Source: Rhabditophanes sp. KR3021 (taxonomy: Eukaryota; Nematoda; Chromadorea; Rhabditida; Alloionematidae). Taken from it: a DNA stretch of 64,000 nucleotides. Positions 57,131-64,000 of the stretch are shown piece after piece; the stretch's first letter is position 1; every line of letters starts with the position of its first letter. The stretch spans positions 248,001 to 312,000 of the forward strand of contig CAUJLY010000006.1 in NCBI GenBank assembly GCA_963281155.1, read 5' to 3'. The notes beneath the pieces are model-generated. The model was not told where the DNA came from. It was given only the letters and a program-made list of their open reading frames with translations, and ran no database searches. The translations under genes were made by a program, and so were the position numbers.

Positions 57131-58268
57131 TTAAGCAGCAGTCTGGACTGGGGTGCAATTTGGTGTATTACAGGAACAAAGAGTAGGAACAAGATCTGTA
57201 TCTACTGCTACTCCTAAATCTGCAAAATAGCTGTAACAACTGTTGTCCTAAAATTACCTATTATGACTGGTTTATAAGAAATATTTACTTACAGGGTAAG
57301 ACGCAAAGTTTCCTTTGGCAAAGGCACTATTTAATTCCATAGAACATCCTTGCATTGTCATTAAAGGAGCAGGTGGTGGATTAGTACTGTTTCCAGTGTT
57401 CCAACTACGAACAGTTGCACTTATGCTGCTGCAAGGTTCATTAAAGGCACACATTTTTGTAGTAAGAGCTTCACTAGAAGCACCCTTTAATGCCAATCCA
57501 GTGTTTTCACAAACACAAGTAATGGGTTCAGAATTTTTCCATTCAAAATTACAAAATTGACCACTACATTGGCAGACATTGCAATAAGCACTTATAAAAT
57601 ATCCGACAAATGATAATTTTGTACAACCATCAGCCTAAAATAAGTACTTATACCGTTAATTAAACATATAAATAATAAGTTACCTTTGGTGGAAGGGGTA
57701 ACATTCCAATAGTATAGTTCAAACTATTCTTTAAATTTCCAAAGCATCCTTTGTAAGAAATATTGGAGTACATACTTTCTCCGGTAACAGTAACACATGT
57801 GTCATTGGGATCGGCACATTCTTCAACTCCTCCGTAATAGTCGTTAATTCTAAGGTAGCCAAAGCCTTTTCTCTGGGATTGGCAATTCAAAGTGCGTGGT
57901 TTTGATGGCATATTACAATTGTTTGTATTACAAGTACAGAATTGGGTGATAGCTTTCTGATTGGGACCCGTTTTTAGTGGGATGTATTTGGGGCATGAAA
58001 CGGGTAAGGCGGGAAAAACTTGTTTGTTAAAATTAAGTTGCAAGATAGACTTGTAAGTCTCGAAAGTAGTACTGAAATTATCAGTAATGCCGTTTTTAGT
58101 GATAGTTCCATTAACACAGGGATTGGTATCGGTTCCGTGGAGCAATTGAGCTGTTCCGTTATATAAATCAAGCAGACCTAGATTTTTAGTTAGGGAATGG
58201 TAGCACCAGAAAGCTGATACACTGTTGACAAAACAGCCGAATAAAAAAGTGACATAAACAATTTGCAT
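57131..58268 (-). CDS. secreted three-module Ly6/ET-like cysteine-rich protein, intact
   Basis: Three exons (58268-57684, 57634-57293, 57247-57131) give 347 residues with phase-0 borders and no breaks; introns are 49 and 45 nt with ATTTTAG acceptors. Signal peptide MQIVYVTFLFGCFVNSVSA. Each module ends with the same closing pattern: QFCTCNTNNCN, CNVCQCSGQFCN, and LCSCNTPNCT near the C-terminus. Internal Cys repeat the spacing of nematode ET modules and Ly6-like domains (for example CVNGTITKNG, CVTVTGESMYSNISYKGCFG, CSSISATVRSW). No hydrophobic C-terminal tail, so it should be secreted, unlike the single-module protein at 16869-17351. Several N-glycosylation sequons. Function unknown. Confidence 0.8.
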
Positions 58269-58332
58269 CTTTCCAAAATCAAATAATTTGATGTGAATTG
58301 CACTTATTGATATTAACTAGATTTTCATTCAG

Positions 58333-58341
58333 CTTTATATA
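58333..58341 (-). promoter_or_regulatory. TATA box of the three-module gene
   Basis: TATATAAAG on the minus strand, about 65 nt before the ATG. Confidence 0.45.
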
Positions 58342-58707
58342 GTAACTTATGAAAGCTTCTTATTTAAAATCACAATATGTTACCAAAAAGTGACATCAGA
58401 ATGGACAATTAAAGCATAACTCTAATAAATTGATATTCAAACATGCCTTATTGTATCGTGATAACAGTGTTATTTAAGGTGAAGCTTTCTAAAGAATATA
58501 AAACACATATGAGGTTGTGATAGTTAAGTAATAACCACACCCGAACTGATAATGCACAAAGAAATTGAAAGTCAAATGAATAAATTGAGATATTATAAGT
58601 GTGATCATGATGGCAATTAAGTGATTACCAAAAATCTTCAGATACATTCGTTTTCTTATCAATTTAATGACACTTTGTAAGGTGTGCTTAATGTGAATTT
58701 TGTTGTA

Positions 58708-60256
58708 CACGGTGCTTTTTTTAGAGTAAAAAAAGAAATGGAACTTACCATGTGTTTTTAATGTTTATATATACTAATTTGGATCTGATAAAGCGTTTAA
58801 AACTATTCTCAGCTCATTTCGAGTTGAAACATTTTCAGGAGAGGCATGTAAAATTTTGATTGTTTTCGGTCAACTTTCGAATGATTTTTATCAACTTTTT
58901 TTCGACTATTTTAAAAATGTTTTTATACCATTAAATAGCATTTTTTAAGCTCTTTATGATGCATTATTAAAAAAATATATTACATGTATTGTATATGTCA
59001 CAATTACTCTTTGAAAAAAAACCCTTGCTATGTCCATGAAAAAAATGATTTTTAAATTTTTGTTTAATACATTAAAAAAAGCTATAAAAACTGATTCTAT
59101 ATCTCATTTTTCAAAAAAATTCATCTACAATTTTTTGAGATATGAATACTTCAATAAAAGTGTATATTTAAACATATTTTTAAATAATTTATGCCATAAA
59201 AATTTATATAGAAGTCTTTTTAACACATTTAATTAAAAAAATGATTGGCAAAAGGTACACGATATAGTTAAACCTAAAAGCTATAACTCAGTCAGTATAA
59301 ATCATACTCATCAATTGCAACATTAATTATATTCAAATAAAATGGCACCTCCAAGTAATAATGGAAAATCGGACCATCAAGAAAAAGAAGGTCTGAAATT
59401 ACGTCAACAATATGTTCTTAATTGCAATGTATTACGGGATGACAACTATGATAACTTGTTTACTTGCTTTAAGTCAATTGCTAAGGAGTTGGAAGCCTTC
59501 AAACTTGTAACAATTAATGGAACTAGTTATGGTGTTAAGCTTCACCTGAATGGCGACTACAAATCCATCTGCTCAGCTGTGGGACATACTGGTGCTGCAA
59601 GTGCTCATCCTTGTATAGAAGATATCATGTATTCTGTTGATTCTGCTGATTACCAAGAACATGACGATCTTGCTACTGTTCCTGATTCACCAGAAACTTT
59701 TGCCATATTTATTGAATTGTTTAATCATAATTTAAAAAAAATCGGAGCAAAAGCCACTAAATACTGGGTGAATTCAAGCTATTAAATGTATTAATCAATT
59801 TTATGCTGTTATGATGGATCCTTTGATGCAATTTAATATGATGCCAAAGTCCCATCTTTTGATAGGCCATATGCCACAAATAATCGGTAAATATTCATGC
59901 ATGAACTATTTTAGTGAACAGCCAATTGAATCTATGCATGCTTCAATTAACAAAGACATGTTTAGAGTTAGTGCGTTTAATAAGCTTGTGAATTTCATTA
60001 CTTGGCATAATCAACGGGTTGCATTTAATGATTCAAAGGTCCGAGAATAGTTTTTAATTAATAAAGTGTGTTAAATAGTGTTTTTGGTTAAAATATATTT
60101 AAAAATCATGTAAATATACACTTTTATTGAAGTGTTCATATCTCAAAAAATTGTAAGTGAATTTTTTTCACGGACATAGCAAGGGTTTTTTCAAAGAGTA
60201 ATTGTGACATATATAATACATGTAATATATTTTTTTAATAATGTATCAGCACCGTA
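58708..60256 (+). mobile_element. CAC-ended DNA transposon, copy C, internally deleted
   Basis: Left end CACGGTGCTTTTT at 58708; right end CAGCACCGT near 60255. An inner inverted repeat is very clear: 58965-59035 (ATTACATGTATTGTATATGT onward) pairs with 60170-60245. The left end carries about 250 bp more than the right, and that extra piece is the part shared with copy D. A shortened transposase lies inside. Confidence 0.75.
59342..60050 (+). pseudogene. transposase fragment of copy C
   Basis: ORF 59342-59785 starts MAPPSNNGKSDHQEKEG and includes LNGDYKSICSAVGHTGAASA then HPCIED, which aligns with VGDFMFLSALSGHQGPVCHHPCLRC of copy B (presumed second Asp). ORF 59811-60050 includes MMPKSHLLIGHMPQIIGKY and YFSEQPIESMHASINKDMFR, the Glu region. 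The first-Asp region and the coiled coil are missing, and the two ORFs are separated by stops near 59785. It is a divergent subfamily compared with copies A and B but close to copy E. Confidence 0.6.
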
Positions 60257-60645
60257 AAGCATGTTTTTTTGATTCATTATTAAAACCAATCAAAAGGTAT
60301 GAAATTATAAACCAGACACAAAGTGACGCGGTTCACAATCACCTCATTCCGAAATTTAGAAGTAATATTTATTTATTAAAAGCGTTTTATAAATTCAGAA
60401 TGTGACTATAATGTACCAAACTTATAATGAATAATTACTTCTTATCGCTAATAAACAATTTAATATTTAAAAATCTATTCCGTGTGTATTCTAATCTCTA
60501 AAAGTGTGGCTATTTCGTTTTTTTGTATTTAAAAAGTGATAACTTATCTAGCACATATTCTTGTAATTAATCATTTCCTATGATTATTATCTCGAATTAA
60601 TTTGATGATGTAATTTTTAAATTGTGTGACGTGATTAAAAAGTAA
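60257..60645. other. spacer without recognisable features
   Basis: Nothing supported. Confidence 0.4.
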
Positions 60646-60653
60646 TATATAAA
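60646..60653 (+). promoter_or_regulatory. TATA box of the DUF19 gene
   Basis: TATATAAA about 33 nt before the ATG at 60686. Confidence 0.5.
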
Positions 60654-60685
60654 CAAGATGCTTTCTAATGTTTATCCATAGTAAT

Positions 60686-61385
60686 ATGAAAGCTTCTATT
60701 TGTTTGGTTATTGTACTTTTGGCAGTCAGCACTATTGCTCAACAAGGCTGCGATCCTTCTCAATATGATGTAAGAAATTAATTTAGTATTTTAAATTGTT
60801 ATTTTACAGAGTGTCAGACAATGTTATTCTAAGTTTTTTAAAAACTATAAATTGACATTAGGTGCCGACAATTCCTTCCCATCCTATGAAGATTTCGATG
60901 CTTTGAGAGGAAAAGATGAATCTGGATTAAACAACCTGGGAATGGCTAGAGTTTGTGTGTTTCAAAATTCTCTCTCCGATTGTATTGGACCAAATTCTGT
61001 CTGCATCAACCCAACTGACTTACTTAAAGTCTTTAATGTAGATTCAAAATATGCTTACTCATGGATTGAAGACTTCTTTATGAACAATTATGAATGTTTC
61101 ACAGAATATAAATACACAATGAACAATTTTTATTGCTTACAAACTGTAAGAATAATTGGTAAAGATAAACTTTTTCAATGCAAGTATCAACTTGATGTAG
61201 ATATGAATAATGATATTTGTCAAGCTGAAGCAAGTTACGCTACATGTATGATGAGTGTGTACGAATCTTATTGTGGCAAAGATGCTGGAGTTTATACTTG
61301 CAATGTTGTGAAAACTGGTGTAGAACATGCTTTGCCTCAATGTACTTCAAACTTAATTTCTTGTCCAAAATATTCTTTTGCTTAA
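60686..61385 (+). CDS. secreted T20D4.11-like (DUF19) protein, intact
   Basis: Exon 1 (60686-60769) is a signal peptide (MKASICLVIVLLAVSTIAQ) plus GCDPSQYD; a 40-nt intron; exon 2 (60810-61385). Total 219 residues. The pattern is that of the nematode T20D4.11-like domain: RQCYSKFFKNYKLTLG, then FPSYEDFDALRGKDESGLNN, ARVCVFQNSLSDCIGPNSVC, SWIEDFFMNNYECFTEY, MNNFYCLQTV, and later paired Cys (CQAEASYATCMMSVY, YCGKDAGVYTC). These proteins are a large secreted family in nematodes with no clear biochemical role. No frame breaks. Confidence 0.85.
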
Positions 61386-61673
61386 TTCAAAGTTATTCTA
61401 TTTTAAAGAAATAAATTCATACATGATCAGAGCAAAAGTTGCTATGCGTTTGTCAATATGACTTGAATTTCATACTGTTAAATTTTTCTATTTTACAAAG
61501 TTGCAAATCATAAAAGCACTCGTTAAAATAACCAAGCAGTGTTTTAGAAACTTTTGCAGGGTTGTTCTTTAACTTTAACTCGATATTTGTAAAAGGATTG
61601 TTTTACAACAATTTTTCATAAGTAGGGCACCTTAAGATTAGACCTGTCAAAATGAAAAAAATTGCATCCGCGG

Positions 61674-63017
61674 CACAGTGCTACATCTTGTGCATTATAA
61701 GAAACATGTATTTTTTATGTCAAATTCGGATTTATCATGTTAAAATTAGTATATACCAACGTTTTCACGAAGTTTGAAGTTGTCGCCCGATGGTACTGGG
61801 GGTCATAAAAATGGCATATTTCAGGGTAATTTTTTCATTGAGTATTTTAAAAAATGAATTATACTTTCTCATTATACTTTTCTGAGCTCTACACGATGGC
61901 ATTATTACTTTTTGAAAAATATGGTTATTTTACCATTTTTGGTCATCTTTACTAAAACCGTCATATGCTATGCCAACCAACGAAACGATTTTTTCCCGTA
62001 TTTTCACCATATACATCTTGTTGCCCTACTCATTTTACATAGAAAACAGTTTTAACATTTTAATTCGGCCAAAAATTTAACGAGATACAGGGCTTTTAAC
62101 TTTACAAATATTTATTGGGAAAAAAGACTAAAATTTAACTAAAAAATGAGGTTATTAATAAAAAATCACTCTTTTTTTGAGTATCATAAAAGGAGACCAT
62201 CTGGTTATGCCAAGTCATCAAATTAACATAAGAGTCACTCTGATTAAATGCAGAAACCCTGTACATGTTCATGTTAATTGAGGCATGAAGACTCTCAATA
62301 GGTTGTTCTGAAAAATAATTCAGGAACGGAAGCGTTTTAACTGACTAGACATATGGGAAATTAAAAGATGTGCTTTTGGCTGAACACTTAAACCTAATAA
62401 AGGATTGGATATCGCATCATTCAAAGTTTCAGTTGCTTTAATTGTCTTTTTAACTTGATTCTCTGATAACTTCTTCGTATTCTTCTTCATCTGAATTATC
62501 TGACTGAAATTCTTTATACTCAACTTCACGATAAAACTTCTCTCCATAACCATATCCTGGTTCGATATATTCTTCCTCCTCTTCATCTTCTTCAATTCAT
62601 CGGAGTCCATTGGATAAATCGGTCTTTCTATTTCTCCTGTCCTAAGATAGTCACTTAAACTTTTAAGGACACTATCAAATATACCCATCAGAATGTGAAG
62701 CATAGGAAGGTGAATGAATTGTGTTGGAACTTGGAATATGATATCTTTTTCTGTAACAAAAGAACATATTGTCATAGTGTCTAGCCCAATCCTTTATCAT
62801 CAGTTAACATTGAAAAAATGTTACTTCTAAACACATCCCAACGCGACATATCAAAGGATCAACTTGTTTAAAGTTAATTTTAAGGTTTTTAAAACTAATA
62901 AGATGAATAAATATAATTTTTTTGACCAATTAATGTCAATTTTTGTTGTATTTTTACCAAATATTAAAGGTCCCGTATCTCGTTAAATTTTTGGCCGAAT
63001 TAAAATGTAGCACCGTG
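61674..63017 (-). mobile_element. CAC-ended DNA transposon, copy E
   Basis: Left end CACAGTGCTACAT at 61674 and right end ATGTAGCACCGTG at 63017. An inner inverted repeat, ATTTTAATTCGGCCAAAAAT at about 62056, pairs with 62970-63006; the left side has about 370 bp extra between outer and inner repeat. A TGAGCTCTACACGATGG box at about 61892 matches the subterminal box of copies A and B. It holds a minus-strand transposase fragment. Confidence 0.7.
62175..62775 (-). pseudogene. transposase fragment of copy E
   Basis: The minus-strand ORF 62775-62320 has FIHLPMLHILMGIFDSVLKS, matching the LVAPLHLSMRVFALIR region of copy B, and LGLSVQPKAHLLISHMSS, matching copy C. After a shift at about 62320 the frame reads NYFSEQPIESLHASINMNMY and RVSAFNQSDSYVNLMTWHNQ, the Glu region, close to copy C. 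The N-terminal half with both Asp residues is absent. Confidence 0.6.
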
Positions 63018-63062
63018 AATTACATATGTTTGAAGAAATTAAAAAGATGGTATGTGAACAAT

Positions 63063-63347
63063 TTATTCGGCAGTTTCGGCTCCTTTCTTTGGAACAAGTT
63101 TAGATTGGATGTTTGGAATAACTCCACGTAATTTGTTGAGTTCTTCGTCATTTCTGATGACCAATTGCAGATGTCTAGGATTGATTCTAAATTTCTTGTT
63201 ATCACGAGCGGCGTTACCAGCAAATTCAAGAATTTTAGCAGCCAAATATTCGAAAACAGCGGCAAGATAAACTGGAGCTCCAGCACCAACTCCTTCAGCG
63301 TAGTTTCCTTTTCTGAACATACGATGAAGACGACCAACTGGGAAAAA
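63063..63347 (-). pseudogene. histone H2A fragment, no N-terminal tail, loop deletion
   Basis: The minus-strand frame starts after an ATACATAG that may be a splice acceptor: [77 protein letters not shown], ending [11 protein letters not shown]. The N-terminal tail and alpha-N start are absent. Between NDEELNKL and GVIPNIQ about ten residues of the usual LSGVTIAQGG loop are missing, which would alter the H2A docking domain. It is either a retro- or truncated copy or an unusual variant with an unseen first exon. Confidence 0.75.
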
Positions 63348-63790
63348 CTATGTATGCCACCTTAAATATGGAAACAAAAATATCTAATTGAAATTATATT
63401 TTTAAGTAAACTAGTAAATAAATAAATTATATTAAATTCGATATTTATTTTGTACAACATGTTGTTGCATATTAATTCATTATTTTAACTTCTAAATTAA
63501 TTATTTCAGACAAAATGAAAAATATTTTAACTAATTTCATCACATTATGTTCTATGGAAGAAATTCTTGCAATTATGAGCAAAGAAATTGACATGCTGAT
63601 TGTACAAACCCAAAGTAATACTGAAACAATTGGTTCAATTAATACTATCTTGGCAACTAGTTCATTGGAGTTAATTAGTGTTTATTATTATGTGTGTTAA
63701 AACAAGGATAAAGTAGTATCTAGTTGTTTTTTACTATTCTATTACAAATAAATAGTTGCATATAACAAATTATTGTAAAATCAAATGTTC

Positions 63791-63994
63791 TCATAAAATA
63801 TTAATGGTGTGTTTGTTAGCTACATAGTCTTTAACAGGAATGCATTCAAAAGCTTTCAGTTCATCTAAACTTCGTTGCTTAGAAAAGAGATCCACACTGA
63901 TTTGCTTTAAGGTGGTTCTGAGTTCCTTTGAAGCTTTAGCAGGTAATCCTTTGTACAGCTTTCGAATTTCCTCTACAGATGCAGACGTGGAGTA
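63791..63994 (-). CDS. C-terminal exon of an unknown helical protein (partial)
   Basis: The minus-strand frame reads SASVEEIRKLYKGLPAKASK, ELRTTLKQISVDLFSKQRS, LDELKAFECIPVKDYVANKH and a stop at 63791. It stops being open at about 63995, so an exon border or a break lies near the window edge. Amphipathic and Lys/Leu-rich; it could be a secreted helical protein of the SXP or FAR type, but no motif decides. Confidence 0.45.
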   Translation of the reverse strand, partial: YSTSASVEEIRKLYKGLPAKASKELRTTLKQISVDLFSKQRSLDELKAFECIPVKDYVANKHTINIL

Positions 63995-64000
63995 TCAAGC

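Noticed and set aside
59030..59236. ORF rich in Lys and Phe inside transposon copy C
   Set aside because: It overlaps the AT-rich inner inverted repeat, and its composition is explained by A and T runs.
63515..63700. ORF of 61 codons as a gene
   Set aside because: No signal peptide, domain or splice context; its length is expected by chance.

Overview
The window looks like nuclear DNA of a nematode, clearly not Caenorhabditis elegans itself. It is very AT-rich. Most introns are 40-50 nt with GT...AG borders and acceptors that usually read (T)nTTAG. The recognisable genes belong to nematode-typical families: 7-transmembrane chemoreceptors, an astacin (NAS) protease with EGF and CUB modules, a T20D4.11/DUF19 protein, a UDP-glucuronosyltransferase, a Skp1-related gene, cystatin-like, saposin-like and Ly6/ET-module proteins, and an NCLX-type Na/Ca exchanger. 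The species cannot be named from the sequence.

Layout. 1-9 kb holds members of a secreted, possibly IgGFc-binding-like family (1-810, 3927-4346, 7248-8738 minus) and a broken UPF1-like helicase (5.0-6.2 kb). 9.5-12.2 kb is a DNA transposon with terminal inverted repeats. 12.2-17.4 kb has an unknown acidic gene, a linker-histone-like gene, a broken PrimPol-like primase-polymerase and a GPI-type Ly6-like gene. 17.9-25 kb has a broken Myt1/Wee1-type kinase, another member of the secreted family, an SXP/RAL-2-like gene and the astacin. 27.5-30.2 kb is an intact eight-exon NCLX exchanger. 31.5-36.9 kb holds a serine protease, a decayed unknown gene, a hAT relic and a UGT. 38-47 kb holds a tRNA-like relic, a Skp1-related gene, a non-autonomous transposon, an intact chemoreceptor, a saposin-like gene and a four-domain cystatin-like gene. 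47-50.6 kb holds a hAT relic and a mariner element. 50.7-52.5 kb holds a duplicated pair of secreted alanine-rich genes built of 11-residue repeats. 53.4-56.3 kb is the best-preserved copy of the transposon family; it lies between two truncated chemoreceptor genes. 57-64 kb holds a three-module cysteine-rich secreted gene, two more transposon relics, a DUF19 gene, a truncated H2A and the end of an unknown gene.

Two themes recur. First, many genes encode small secreted or surface proteins. At least six of them have a TATATAA(A)G box about 30-70 nt before the ATG, which suggests one core-promoter style. Second, many otherwise coherent genes carry a single in-frame stop or a one-base frameshift, often in a homopolymer. 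Base-level assembly error and real decay cannot be separated from this sequence alone, although several genes (NCLX, the three-module gene, the chemoreceptor, DUF19, SXP-like and both Ala-rich genes) are perfectly open.

The strongest candidates for something new are three. One is a transposon family whose ends start with CAC (CACTATT, CACTGTT, CACGGTG, CACAGTG) and whose transposase layout resembles the RAG1/Transib/CACTA group. The second is the pair of 11-residue-repeat Ala-rich secreted proteins. The third is the cysteine-poor tandem cystatin-like protein. A PrimPol-like gene in a nematode is also notable.
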